Assembly: GCA_033032175.1 (NCBI GenBank)
Contig: CM065304.1
Span: 11,284,001 to 11,348,000 of the forward strand
Length of the DNA: 64,000 bases
Direction of reading: 5' to 3'
DNA from: Saturnia japonica
Taxonomy: Eukaryota > Arthropoda > Insecta > Lepidoptera > Saturniidae
Below are positions 1 to 11,644 of this stretch, in pieces; the stretch's first letter is position 1, and every line of letters begins with the position of its first letter. The notes below the pieces were generated by a model. The model had not been told where the DNA came from, made no database searches, and worked only from the letters and a program-made list of their open reading frames with translations. The translations under genes were made by a program, and so were the position numbers.

Positions 1-195
1 ATCCTACTATATAAGTATATCTGAATGTATGTTACTCAATCACACAACAGCAGCTGAACGGATTAAGATAAAATTTAGCACAGAGATAGTTTATAATCTG
101 GATTACCATATAGGATACTTTTTATTCCTATAAAACCCAGTTTTGAAGTCCACCAAACGAAGTTGTGGGCAGAAGCTAGGTTTTAATTTATTTAT
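1..195 (-). repeat. interspersed repeat family A, copy cut by window edge
   Basis: Read on the minus strand it contains the phrases of a very common lepidopteran non-autonomous repeat: ACTTCGT near its start, then AAAAAGTATCCTATATG, then CCGTTCAGCTG and TGTGTGATTGAGTAAC before AGTAGGAT. The same order of phrases occurs at 42236-43204 (+) and 45140-45355 (-), with short pieces near 16745 and 50690. Confidence 0.6.
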
Positions 196-955
196 CGATT
201 ATAAAACTATGCACAATTCATTTTTACAATAGATAACTGAAAAAAGTAATTTTTATTTAATTCTATGTTTTGATTGATTTCATCACATCATAATTTTTAA
301 CTTATTGGATATTATAATCATTCTGAACGCTAGTTTCAAAGAACGACGTTATGTTTGTCTCTAAATTTATTAAACTTTATGCATTTGACAAATGTTTATT
401 CTTTTTTATATGCTTTACCTATATTAATAATAACCCGTGTTTACTAATTTTTATAGATAAATATAACGAACAGAGTGGTTATTTAAAATTCCTAATGAAA
501 TCACTATTTGCAAACAAATATATCTTTATTCCTTCCCTATTTACAAAGTTCCCACGAATATACTTCGAAAATTAGTAATTACGATGCATTGCTTTAAAAA
601 AAGTGGAGTTTTAAGAGAACAATGTAAAATAAGATACGTACATGCTGCAAAACATTATTGTTTTTACGGCTATTTTCATAATAATATTCAGATTCACAAC
701 GGAATCACAGACAGAGTTTCTTACGTTACACTATATCTTGCCTCTATAACCAGTTCATTTCTAACAGACGTATCATATTAATTAATTTCTTATAAAACAT
801 TTTTTTACCAACGACCGTTGCAGTCACTTCTTTGTTTAAAATATTGTTAATTAGTAGGCAAATATTACATACATAAAACAGAATTTTTCTATTCGCAATA
901 TACAATAAACTAAACCCGTTTGAAAGATTTAAGTAGTATTAGTATTTGGGCGGTA
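196..955. other. AT-rich 5' intron, nothing recognised
   Basis: No repeat, exon or RNA gene is recognised here. Short open frames at 351-575 and 584-781 have AT-driven codon content (Phe, Ile, Tyr, Asn) and no known motif. As this lies upstream of an internal mirr exon, it is most simply part of the preceding mirr intron. Confidence 0.4.
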
Positions 956-1660
956 GCCTAACGGTCGAAATTCCACCAACGACTATTTGATTATAGACTA
1001 TCGGTTTTATATTTGCAGTATGAATGTAAACAATGAATATTACATTACTTGCTGTCACTCTTCACTGAGTGTCAATGTCAATGATTTGGTGTTCTAAGTT
1101 CAATGTCATTGGCCGGAGTAATATATTCGCAGTATTATTTTATTTTATTTTATTTATTAGTAACACATATTATATAAAATATTAATTAAAAGGAAACAAA
1201 AAACCCGCCTGCAACAATAACCCTTGACTAAAATATTTCAATTTTTGCTTTTTATTTGATTCTCAGACTTCGCACTTAACGCAAAAACCCATCAAGCCGT
1301 TTAGGCTACAGAACAAGCCAAAGAAATAGACATATATACATACATACGTTCGAAAAACATAACCCTCCTTTTTCGCAGTCGGGTAAACAGACTTGGATGA
1401 AATGTGTAAAAGAGGATATGCGTGTACGGGGATTGAGTGCAGAGATGCTGAGTGGAAGAGGCTGGAATGGAAGAAGAAGACGTGTTGTATCGAAACAATT
1501 TAGAACGGGATAAGGGCAAGAAGAAAAAGAAGAAGCTATTAGTAACACATATTAAATATAAATCTTAGCTTTCTCATCTCATTCTCCATATATACTTTAA
1601 CCATACCAAATCTCAGTCTTCCGTGCGTGCAGTATGCTTAAAAAGGACTGTAGGTGCATT
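955..1660 (+). repeat. MITE-like repeat family B, interrupted by a LINE insertion
   Basis: The left part (TTTGCAGTATGAATGTAAAC, CTGTCAC, GAGTGTCAATGTCAATG, TCTAAGTTCAATG) and the right part (TTAGCTTTCTCATCTCATTC, CAGTCTTCCGTGC, GCTTAAAAAGG) match, in order, the uninterrupted copy at 61545-61870 and the reverse copy at 25850-26165. A foreign segment at 1173-1536 separates the two parts. Confidence 0.7.
1155..1554 (+). mobile_element. RTE-like LINE 3' fragment with 18-bp target duplications
   Basis: The identical 18-mer TATTAGTAACACATATTA occurs at 1155-1172 and 1537-1554, flanking a 364-bp insert. The insert carries a decayed C-terminal piece of an RTE-like reverse transcriptase on the + strand at about 1380-1500, readable as GKQTWMKCVKEDMRVRGLS then SAEMLSGRGWNGRR, and ends in an AAG-rich tail (GGGCAAGAAGAAAAAGAAG). 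The uninterrupted repeat at 61750 has a single copy of the target. This is a 5'-truncated LINE insertion; the first part of the insert (to about 1360) is not recognised and may be a separate transduced piece. Confidence 0.75.
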
Positions 1661-2680
1661 AGCTCAATTTATGCGTATCAATCACAACACGTTACACGTT
1701 ATTAATCGTAAACGTTATTAATGAAAAATTGAAATAATAAGCACTTACATTTGACGGAATAATACGAATTAGTTTGATAGAGTGCTGGCAACACTACTCT
1801 CAGTGTTCCACAGTTAAACAACTATCACGCAGAGGGAGTACTCCCGTTAGGCCATAATAGTTTTCCCCTCTGTATCCATACATTATGCAAATGCACTAGT
1901 GAAATGTCAGGGTACACTGGGGACTTTTATTGTTGTTCGTGAGTTTATTCCCTTTTATTGAGTTAAATTTAATTAAATTCAGCACGTATTTGTAGGACGA
2001 TTGAGTGAAATGTATTTACACGTTGAGATTTATCCGATTACACGACAGCTTTTAGCAGTGTATTGTTAATGGATAGTTAAAGAGCAGTTGATGACTTCTT
2101 TATTTTGGTTTTTTTTAATCTATTGTTTATTATAAAATCTTTTTAGATTTATTCTTGTCATTTTTTTTTTATAACCGTCAAAATAATAAGCAAGTAGCAG
2201 TAATTTTAATTATACCATTACTAACATACTCACGGTCTTATTAATTAAAATGTTGTAAAAAAAGTTGTTAAACTTCGAATTATGTACAGTGTAATTAGTG
2301 CATTCGCCAGACTGCGAGTTGTAGCTGCTATTAATTACTTATTATCCTTCAATTATAAGACATAGATAATGTATCCAATTCACTTTTAATAACACAAGAC
2401 GATCAACGATTTGGGGCATAACCTTAAGTTTTAATAATTTTCTAATAGAATCGCACGTTGATTTACAGGATACTCGTTTGAATTAGTATTAGTTGAAGAA
2501 AAATGAAACTTTTGATAATATTTGAACACTATCAAATACAAATATAATTGCATAAATCCTGCGGTAAAACACCTTCAAGCAATTGGATAGATAAAACTGA
2601 CGATCGGGTTCAGTAGCTCGCTATTAGAGGGGCGTATATTTAGGATTGAACGGAAACGGCCTGATGATGGTGATAAAAAA
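1660..2680. other. AT-rich intron, nothing recognised
   Basis: No coding or repeat signal is recognised. The stretch 1780-1940 is slightly less AT-rich (ATCACGCAGAGGGAGTACTC, AGGGTACACTGGGGAC) and could be a small regulatory element, but nothing specific supports that. Confidence 0.3.
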
Positions 2681-2689
2681 TATATAGAC

Positions 2690-2870
2690 TAGGTTGTCCA
2701 GAATATGTCTTAATTTGATCATCACAGTTACTACTCATACCATAACCATACTATTGGTTTGGAACGACTCTAATGATTTGAGTGAAATTTTGTATTTAGA
2801 TAATGTTTTACTATTCAAGTTTACCAACATAAGTTTCTTTAAAACAAGCTCAGTTGCTCAGTTTTTAAAA
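2690..2870 (-). repeat. interspersed repeat family C copy
   Basis: It shares GAAATTTTGTATTTAGATAA followed by TGTTTTAC and AAGCTCAGTTGCTCAG with the copies at 53397-53575 (same orientation) and, inverted, at 15050-15190 and 57880-58032. No coding function is seen. Confidence 0.5.
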
Positions 2871-3597
2871 TTATTATTTATTTTTATTATAAAATAAATT
2901 ATTATAAGTACCTACAATACATTCTTCAATGCGAAAATGAAAAACTGTACTTTTTTTTTAAATATTACTAGTACGTATTAAATACCAAATGACAATAATA
3001 ATAGATAAGCGTTCGCTTACTGAAATTCATTCCCAAATGATAAATAATTAAGATTTGTCTTAAATAACTTTGGATTGTAACGTCCTTGTCGAGATTAACT
3101 ACGCGATGAACCGAAATCCCGTCAATTGTGTTAGGTACAATCAATAATAATCTCTAACACGATGTTATTAAGTGAAATTAATAAGTTCTCCGTTTGAAAA
3201 GCAAATCATTTAATTATATTTCTTATATAATACTACAATAATGTTCAGTGTACCTACTTTAAATTACAGATATTTTTGATATATATTCAATTAGTAAATT
3301 ATAGTAAAAACATTGAAGTTACTTTATTATCATAAGTGTCTGGTGTTTTAAATTTATTATTATAAAATTTTAATAAATAAGTTTATTAAAAATCGCAGAA
3401 CTATTGTTTTCAATATATGCTGAAATATAGGCGACAGCTAAGAGTCGGAAACGGAATTAACAGAACAAACATTAATTTGTTTGATAAGAAATTTAAGTTA
3501 ACAATTTCGGAACTGAATGTATTAAATTACGATGAAATAAATAGTATCAAATACCGTTGGAGTATGTTTGTGTTGATTGTGTTGTGCGATGTTTCAG

Positions 3598-3710
3598 AGT
3601 AACCCTTACGCGCTGAAGGAGGGTGGCGGTGAGATGTCTGCGTGGACGTCGGCAGGCCTCCAACCCTCGGGCGGTTACTACCCTTACGATCCGACGCTTG
3701 CCGCCTACGG
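3598..3710 (+). CDS. mirr: mirr internal coding exon, pre-homeodomain block
   Basis: The exon encodes 37 complete codons beginning SNPYALKEGGGEMSAWTSAG and ending at LAAYG. The acceptor is the AG at 3596-3597 after GATGTTTC; the donor GTAAGT starts at 3711 and is a near-perfect match. The exon ends two bases into a Gly codon (phase 2), completed by the first base at 21406 to read AAYG-YGAGYD, which is continuous Iroquois sequence. The NPYALKEG and AWTSAGLQP words precede the homeodomain in Mirror proteins. It is probably the second coding exon. An in-frame ATG at 3589-3591 sits just before the acceptor and could start a shorter protein only if transcription began inside the intron. The minus-strand frame open over 3547-3759 is a shadow of this exon. 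Confidence 0.92.
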
Positions 3711-4495
3711 GTAAGTCCCCAGGGTCCAAAGGACCCCAGCGGTCCAACAGCCGTACCACTTTAGATAAAGCCCGCCGCGCCGCGCCCGGATTAACATAAT
3801 ACCTCCCTATCGAAACTTATCTCTCTAATAGATTGCAATGCGAAAGGCTCATGTTTATTTGGCGACTCGTTTTGACTTTAATAAAATTTTGTTATGTTGC
3901 GCACATGTACTCCCCTATCACTGAATGTTTATTTCAATTCAGAAGTTTTTTTTTGAGTGATATTTTCTTTGAATAAATTTTAATACAATCAAGAGCGCGA
4001 TCCTACGACAGTTTCTATAATAAAATTTAATTTTTATTGAAACGACCGCGCTTTATGTCTCAATGCTAATGTCATAAAATATATCTTGCTGTGAGCTGTC
4101 AATACCTTAGGCCAGTTATGAGAGCGAAAATAACGGGCAACGGTTTCATAAATGTCGAATTATGTCAACAATAGTAATAATAGTAAAGTCTGAAAAATAT
4201 CTATCATTTCAAATAAATATTCATAAAATAATTTCACACTCAACAGCTTGAGGAATTTTTTTAGTTGATACAAGCTCTTGCCAAGTCGTTTAATTTCATC
4301 CAAGAAGGATATACGAGTTTATAAACAATGGCCTGAATAAAAACACGGTCTGTTACGATTAGGGAAATAAAAAAATCTTTTCTAATATTAAATATTTTAT
4401 GAAGGATTTGAGGTTTAAAAATAAGAAGCTAGTAATAATTGAAACATCTCAACTATTTAATTAAAGTGATTAGAGCAAACAAGCTTTTGATAATA
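3711..4495 (+). other. start of the 17.7-kb mirr intron, no feature beyond the donor
   Basis: GTAAGT opens the intron. A short GC-rich run (3711-3790, CCCGCCGCGCCGCGCCCGG) follows and is probably the tail of the exon-associated composition. The rest is AT-rich and holds nothing recognised. Confidence 0.4.
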
Positions 4496-5180
4496 ATCCA
4501 TTAAAATTAAACATTCATCTGCGTCGGTCACGATAAAAGCATGCTCACACGTATTCGTGTGTTACGCAGTGCATGTTGGCCGCAAGGGACAAATGACCGA
4601 GTAACCACTCCCGGTTGTTCGCCGTCTCATTTCAACACGTAACCACCCGGGAAACTGACAGAGATGAATGACGCCACATCCATTCGCGCTAGTCTCTGAT
4701 TAATTCACAGTTTTTCTTTGAAACGCGATCGTTCGGCGCGTTGCGTTGACGTTTTCGGCAAACTTATCAACCCGTCAGACGTGTCGTCGTCGGGTTGCCT
4801 CCTATTCAATTTTATTTATATCACAACGTCGCGTCTTCAGCTTGATATTGCATCAATAAATCGGTAGCAGTCGTCATACGACTGTCATAACAAAGTATTA
4901 TACGGATGCATCAATTAAATATACATTTCACGGCGTACTTGAAATTTATCCGTCTATGAATCACGTGGAAACTTTACGAAAATAAAAACAAATCATGTTA
5001 CATCAAAGCGGAGTTATGCTGACAATTCGGCCGCGCTCGACTTAATATATAGCATACGGTGCGTTATAATCTAAAAATAATTAGAGGAGACATTAGTTTT
5101 TATGCGTAAAAAAGACGCGTCGGTCTATGGAATGATGGGGACGGAACGCGCACGGAAATACTCTGTGATATATAGCACTC
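4496..5180. promoter_or_regulatory. GC-richer island in mirr intron, candidate enhancer
   Basis: Within a strongly AT-rich intron this segment has dense CpG (for example GCGATCGTTCGGCGCGTTGC near 4727 and GTCGTCGTCGGG near 4784), no repeat-family phrases and no open coding frame. Composition shifts of this kind in homeobox introns often mark conserved non-coding elements. That is inference; no conservation can be measured here. Confidence 0.3.
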
Positions 5181-5399
5181 CCGATATTCTACACAATTGT
5201 TACTGAATCCAACTCGTGCATAGGATGATCAATATTAAGCGTAATGAAGGAAAACAGATGAAAAATAATTAAACGGTTGAGTAAGGACAATAAAAACATT
5301 TTCCATATAACGAGTCGTCGCGAAAAGTGAACAATATTAATTTATTTGCACCTGCAAGGCAATTACACACTAACACGTTTGCCAGCAAAATTGTTGTAC

Positions 5400-5900
5400 A
5401 TTTATTTCAAAAGAAAAACTTCATAAGAGGCTCATAAAACGTTCCGGGGTCGCAATAAATTGGCCAGTTCGGATAAATAGCCTCACAAAAAACGAGTACG
5501 GTGAAAAGTGTACATAGGCTACAAAACTTGGCGGCGTGGCGCGCGGGTGTAGGCGCACTCGAGTTAAGTACCACTGGAGTATTATTTGGAACAGCCTGTA
5601 ATCTGCCACGCCCGTCGCGCGCCGAAATGAAAAATTACTCAGCTATTTTCAACACAAGTCTCGAGCGCAGAAAACGTACAAAAATTAGAGAAAAGAGAGA
5701 AGGGAGCACTTGTCCCGCACCATTGACATCAAAATACGCAGGAAATTACCTCGCCCTGGGCGCGAGCGACGCACTAAGGGAATTATTTGTGTGCCAACGA
5801 TTTGGGCTGTTACTTTTTAAATAAACCAAATAAGAAACGCTTGTTAACGAGACGCGTCATTCAAACGACACTTATGTGAGTTTTTGAGACTCATTTGTTA
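5400..5900. promoter_or_regulatory. second GC-richer island in the same intron, candidate enhancer
   Basis: It holds CpG-rich, non-repetitive sequence (GGCGGCGTGGCGCGCGGGTG near 5529, CCACGCCCGTCGCGCGCCG near 5606, CGCCCTGGGCGCGAGCGACG near 5752). An open frame of 107 codons at 5501-5824 exists, but its product has no recognised motif and the frame is likely a by-product of GC content. Confidence 0.3.
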
Positions 5901-8590
5901 ACGAGTCTAGGGCGCGGGGTTATGCTCGGAATAATCAATATGGCTTATTGCTGTCTGAAATGTTCTTAAATCTATACAATAGTATGTAGACCCTTATCCC
6001 TTTGCATTCACATGTTAAATAAGTTTTATAACAAGTGTTGTGTGATTTATGGCTATGATTGGTTAAAATATGCAGCTTTAATTAATTTACAGGGTAGATA
6101 AAACAAATGTCATACGTGATAATAACACTCAATTCAGATTTATCATAAGTTTATCGATTTAACATAATAGTGTACTGTTTAAAAGCTGTGAACAATACTT
6201 ATACTTGAAAAATAATTATCTATTAATGTTTAAGTAATTTTAAAACACTTATAGCAAGTCTATCGGATGTTATATCCCATAATGTAAATACTTAAGAAAT
6301 TATGTGATATTCTTAACCCACGCACTAATTTTCTAATACGTCCATTAAAAAAAATTACAAATTAAATGTATATCGACTTATTTGTAATACTATTATGACT
6401 ATAATATATTAATTAGTGCTATAAGTAGTTAATTAATTTAAAAAAAGCTTTCATTATACTATTGAAAAGGATTTCATTTCTTTCATTCAAAATAGACAAA
6501 TACTACTTTAACTTAAAGTATTTATCAAAGTAGCGGTAACACTCTCTTATGCTCGCTAGAGGTTTTTAGAAAGCCAATATAAGAACTAAGAGAAAATTAG
6601 GAGACAGTAAAATAGTTTATAACGCCGCCAGATTTAAAAATGACTAAAAATCATATCCCTTGTCTCGCCGCATGCTATTTTTGATTTTTTAATGAAGTCC
6701 TAACAAATTTATGTTAAGTAATTCGATTTTGGAGGGAGTTACAGAATTTTCCATTCGTAAAGTGCTCAATGGAACCAGTAAGCGTGAGAGCCTGTTTTAA
6801 ACCTATACATATAAAATATATACCTGGTTGAATAGGCGTTTGTGTATTTCTTAAACATAATATTTTGTGCTTATTATACACGAATTGTAATTGTGTTATG
6901 CAACTAAATTATTGCGTCAAGGAATTTCAAATGTCTAATGCTTATAAAATAGGTACCTACTAAAATATCTTCAAAAGTCGACATGTTTTAAATCAACTTA
7001 TACTACTTTCATTTCTTTATATTCAGTTCTAATTTGATAGTTGTAGTGTTGTGACCAAATAAGTAATGACATCGATCGCATATTGCATTATACACATAAC
7101 ATATTATTTACACACACATAATATTTACGACAGTGACGATTCATCAGATTTTGATTAAAATAAATAAATAAAGATTATCTGTCGTTATAATTATTTCGTT
7201 TCATTGTCGAGTACCTACCTATACCTACTTATTTTACAACAACTTCGAAAATTTTGAAGAATTGATACGTGTAACATCTTGTAATGAAATATAATATTAG
7301 TTAATAAATTTGTACAAAAGTATCCGGCAGTAGTTTAGTTTCTTATATTTTCTAAAAAAATATCGGGTCTGTTATCGTGTTACGTTTATGGATATAGCTC
7401 CATCCCTATCAGTTTCTCCGACTCTGGTATAACCATGTACCTACGTGTGTAAACGTCATATTTTTATAAAATAATGCATACATAATGTAAAAAAGACGCT
7501 CGTTCAAATTTTCACAGGAGCTGTCATCGAGAAAATAAAGAAATGGAAATGGTATAGATATAAACAACCCAGGTATCGCATTTATACTATCTACAGATTG
7601 GAATGGAAAAACAATAATGATACTAAATAGTAATTACAGAGACTACAAGTATGCCTATGTAATAACGCGACTTCGCTACCATAGCAAGAATGAGCACTAT
7701 GTCGTTTGGTATTTTATTTATGTATTGTCTGACTCGAAATGATTTATTCATTAATATTTGCTTCACATTGTAAACGCTGTAAAGACTAATAGCTTACGTC
7801 CGTTCGGTAAAAGAAACGGATACTTAAATGGCTAGAACTGCTAGAAGTGTAAGTTACAATACGTTTATATTGAGATAGTATAAAAACTTTCAAAGTAATA
7901 AAGCACATTCAATAGTAAATTATTAAATTCTATATACAATAAAATATAATTTTATATTTCATATTAGTTTAAAAGGATAATATTTATTTCTAGTTTATGT
8001 TAGAGCACACTAGTGAATAACATTATTCACTAAGTAAATAAATTAAGCGTAACAAATAGACAAATTAGTAATTAATACATAAAAAATATTATAAATAAAT
8101 AATCAATAAATTAAAAGTTACAAATTTGACACTACTGATCATTGAGTCGTTTTATTTCCATGATATCAACACGGCATAAAATTAAATCAATTGTTTTTTT
8201 TTTTGTTTTTACAGTGAACATATCAAAACAATTCGGACTCGCATTAACCGTGTAGGTATGTTATTATCACATTCTCTCGCAAGCTAAATCCTATAAATGT
8301 ATAGGTTTGTCTCTTTTTATTAGTGTCGGTCGGACACTTTTTCCTATGTAGTTCCCATACCGCAATAAGTTAAATTTAATAAGTAGACAAAACTAGTTTT
8401 AATACGAAGCTCAATAATTATTGTCGTACATATCGCTGGTTTACGCAAACAGCTAACATTACAACCGCACAAACCACTTTCAGATCACGTTACTGTCAAA
8501 TTTAACTCTTAAACTTCTTCTATTTAGGTATTCCCTTTGTGACATATAGAAAGATTATATATATTTAACTTTGTAAGTTTTTAGTATGTT
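5900..8590. other. AT-rich intron, nothing recognised
   Basis: No exon, RNA gene or clear repeat family is seen. Lepidopteran-style TAGGTACCTAC-like words and long A/T runs are common. A poly(T) run near 8193-8212 may mark a decayed retroelement tail. Confidence 0.35.
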
Positions 8591-8594
8591 GCAA

Positions 8595-9020
8595 TACTGG
8601 GCCTGGCCACAAATCCTTCTTCTTCTTACCTTCATTCCACCTATGTACGGGTGGCACAACACGTTTTCCTCATCCACTACACTTTATCAGCTGTCATTTT
8701 ATACACAATTTATTCCTTACATAATCCACCTTCATACTTAACATTTTTCAATTTATATGACTATTATCTCTCCTCATGACATGTCCATACCTCTCAACCT
8801 CTCTGTTACTGTTGCTATTATCGTACTGTCTCTGATATACTCATTCCTAATCTTATCCATTTTAGTTACACAGCCTTCTTAACATTCGCATCTCTGCCAT
8901 ATGCAATCTTATTTTAATCATCTCTTTGGTTGCCCAGCAATCAGATCCATACATAAGGACACGTGTTTTAATGGTTTTATATACTTTTCCCTTCAGTTTC
9001 AGGGTAATATGTGACATTTT
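8595..9020 (-). mobile_element. decayed RTE-like LINE, reverse-transcriptase C-terminus
   Basis: On the minus strand, from about 8990 down to 8760, frames give KTIKTRVLMYGSDCWATKE, then HMAEMRMLRRLC, then KMDKIRNEYIRDSTI and TERLRGMDM. This is the typical end of RTE-like reverse transcriptases (YGSECW / AEMRMLRWMCG / DRIRNEYIR). Stops and frame changes show it is dead. Its 3' end has AAGGTAAGAAGAAGAAGG near 8622-8640 (complement), matching the tail of the insertion at 1155-1554. Confidence 0.7.
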
Positions 9021-9139
9021 TGACTTTACACAAATATATATTCATTTTATACCTATACCTACTAGCGATGTGCCCGAGGCTCAGCACGCGTTTGTCAATA
9101 CGCAATAATAATTTAAATCCCTTTTTTTTACTCATATGG

Positions 9140-9745
9140 TTGACAATACATATGCCGCGGTATCAATTGAGGAGTGGCATGTATTTCCCGTGTAAAATTT
9201 TCATCAAAATCGGTTGGAAACAATTTTTTTAATGTACAATTCCTAATGCATTAGTAATTATTATAGCCTCTCAATTATAGCAAGTATGATGTATGTTTCT
9301 CATCTACGAAATTTCATCAGAATCGGCGGAGAAATGATGAAAATTTATCTTTTTGAATTACTTTTCTTTTAATTCGTGAAGTAATATTGACAATTCTTAT
9401 AGGTCATTAATTATGTGAATAGTTAGACTTTCCGTGTATAAAATTTCATCAAAATCAGATAAGAATTAATTAAATTTTAATTATTTGATTTTTTTTTACG
9501 GTTCCACAAAGTGTTATTGAAAATTCTCATTACTTATCATTAACTGAATGACATATACTTCATGTGTACATAATTGAATTAACGTAAATATATATTTGGG
9601 TTTTTTTTACATTATCTATAAGTAATATTGAAATTTCTTATACGCTATCAATTGACCGATAATATAAGCATCCCGTGCACAAAATTTCATAAGAATCGGT
9701 CAAGCCGTTTTTGAGTTAAATCCAGATATACAATAATACAGACTG
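9140..9745 (+). repeat. decayed tandem repeat, five units of about 108-134 bp
   Basis: The words TCAATTGA / TCATTAA, a short variable part, CCGTGTAAAA, then AAATTTCATCAAAATCGG recur in the same order. The TCAATT-type anchors are at about 9163, 9271, 9404, 9538 and 9648. Unit spacing is 108, 133, 134 and 110 bases. Units are well diverged. A tail AATCCAGATATACAATAATA then CAGACTGACGG follows. Confidence 0.55.
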
Positions 9746-10110
9746 ACGGACAAAAACAAATTTAATGGCATATTCGTGATAAGTATTGTTCATATAATAT
9801 GCGTATCGGGAAATTTTTGAAAAGTATTAAAACTACACACAGGACTACATATTTATTAATATAGATGGCTATACTTATATAGCAACAAAAAAAAAAGATA
9901 GATGGGTTTATCACTATATGTATTGTGGTCGCAATTCTTACCACTCCACTATATTACTGCATATGCACCGGCTGATTTCGGAACACGACAAACCAAAAGA
10001 AAATCATAGATGGGTTTATTACTGTTTGTATGATATTGACATTATATGCCAATATGAATCCAACACATTAACCATCCCAATACACTTCAAAAATAATTAA
10101 AATTATACCT
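9746..10110. other. AT-rich intron, small direct repeat only
   Basis: TAGATGGGTTTATCACTAT near 9899 and TAGATGGGTTTATTACTGT near 10007 form an approximate direct repeat. Nothing else is recognised. Confidence 0.3.
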
Positions 10111-10750
10111 TATTGTACCCGCCTAAGGGAAGGTTTTTGGAAAAACGTGAAAACCCTTTTATTCCTTTCTTGCCAAAAGCATAAATATGAATGGGTTCTT
10201 CATACAAACTTTCACCCAAGTTTTATTTTCACCACATGTGGAATAACACAATGAAATAATTCACTTGTAGCAAATCTGTATAATCCAGTTAATTTAGAAT
10301 AAGTATATTGCTTAAAATATATAAACTCCCGCGAGCCGGGATTGATAGCGCACGTCATATTCCTATCATAAAATAAAACAGTAATTATGCCGTACTGCGC
10401 CAATCTTAAAAAGAATACTGGACTATCATTTAATAGGTAATTATTAGAAATACAATACATTTCTTATTAACCCCTTGGGGGATGAATTTCATCCACCATA
10501 AATTCCGTTAAAAAGGTTTATGCAAAATTTGAAGTAGATTGGACCAAGGAATCACGTTGTCCCATACAAACTTTGCCCCTCTTTTTCACCCCCTTGGGGG
10601 TAGAATTTCGGAAAATCCTTTTTTATCGGATGCCTACGTCATATTAAAGAACACACCCTCCAAGTTTCAGGTCTCTACGATCAGCAGTTTAGGTTGTGCG
10701 TTGATCCGTCAGTCACTCAGGACAAAGCATTTTATATGTATAGATTTGGA
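10110..10750 (+). repeat. interspersed repeat with CCCCTTGGGGG words
   Basis: The part at 10465-10750 carries CCCCTTGGGGGATGAATTTC, CATACAAACTTTGCCCCTC, CCCCCTTGGGGGTAGAATTT, GGATGCCTACGTCATA and GTTGATCCGTCAGTCA, the phrase order of a widespread lepidopteran repeat. A partial upstream copy with ACAAACTTTCACCCAAG lies at 10110-10230. A related antisense scrap with CTGACTGACTGACATAAC lies near 13635-13830. Confidence 0.5.
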
Positions 10751-11310
10751 TATAAAAAACAAATAATTAAAAAAAATCATATCAAACATTTAAAATAACA
10801 TTAGCAAATTAATGGTAAATAGGGACCATTCTAAATAAGGAAATATACATGCCACTGCTTATAAAACGAACTGTAGATACTAAAACCAATTTGTTCATGA
10901 GAAGACTAGAATAAGAATGAAATACAATAATGTAAATGCAACAATACAGTACCTAACCTAAACCGGGTGCTCGCACTTCAGTTCGAAATCTAATTCTATT
11001 GCGACTCAGGAACTCAGGACTCCTACTCAGGAAGGGAGGGAGTATTAGTTATGTAACTTGTACATAGCGTCAAATAGTGTTGCTAATGAATACAAGTACT
11101 CGATATATACGTATTGATATGGACTTGTATTTTGTTTCAATATTCTTAGTATATTGTGGGTGTTTTTTTGAACATTTATTTATGTAAATAATGGGGGACG
11201 ATCCTGAGCTTTTTGGCTAAAATATTTTTATATTTGAGTTACAACCAAACATCTTTATGATTTTCATTTGAGATGTAATATGAAAGTACTGAAAAATTTA
11301 AAAGAATATA

Positions 11311-11358
11311 CCAATATATATATATATTTATATATATATTGACTATTTATATATATTT
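11311..11358. repeat. (TA)n-rich microsatellite
   Basis: An interrupted TA run directly precedes the SINE head at 11370. Confidence 0.7.
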
Positions 11359-11369
11359 ACTATTTTAAC

Positions 11370-11640
11370 TGCCTCGTTAGCCTAGTGGTCGTAAGCGCGA
11401 CTGCTGTGAGCGAGGTCCTGGGTTCGAATCCCAAGTCGAGCAAAGTGTTATTGGGTTTTTCCTATGAAATACTCAGTAGCAGCTCGGAGTTTGGTTTCGT
11501 GCCCGATTAATGGCAATAGGCTTGCCCCCTATTACATGGGACCTAAATACATACTCGGCGAACTGTGGGTGTACAAATGTACACCTCTGCCTAACCCTTC
11601 GAGGAATACAGGCATGATGGTATGTTATGTTATGTTTAAA
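11370..11640 (+). mobile_element. tRNA-derived SINE, near full length
   Basis: It starts TGCCTCGTTAGCCTAGTGGT, an A-box-like promoter word, and has a B box GGTTCGAATCCC at about 11422-11433. A tRNA-unrelated body follows (CAAAGTGTTATTGGG, GTAGCAGCTCGGAGTTTGG, CCTAACCCTTCGAGGAATAC) and a (TATGT)n-like tail near 11620-11638. It would be transcribed by RNA polymerase III if active. The partial copy at 34306-34402 is inverted. It is not a functional tRNA gene: the stems are poor and a SINE body follows. Confidence 0.75.
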
Positions 11641-11644
11641 CATG

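Noticed and set aside
5501..5824. 107-codon + strand frame in a GC-rich island
   Set aside because: No recognised motif and no splice site joining it in frame to mirr; the frame length is expected where stop codons are rare because of GC content.
11370..11443. Looks like a tRNA gene (A box and B box)
   Set aside because: It continues into a SINE body and tail, and a second truncated copy with the same body exists at 34306-34402. The cloverleaf pairing is poor.
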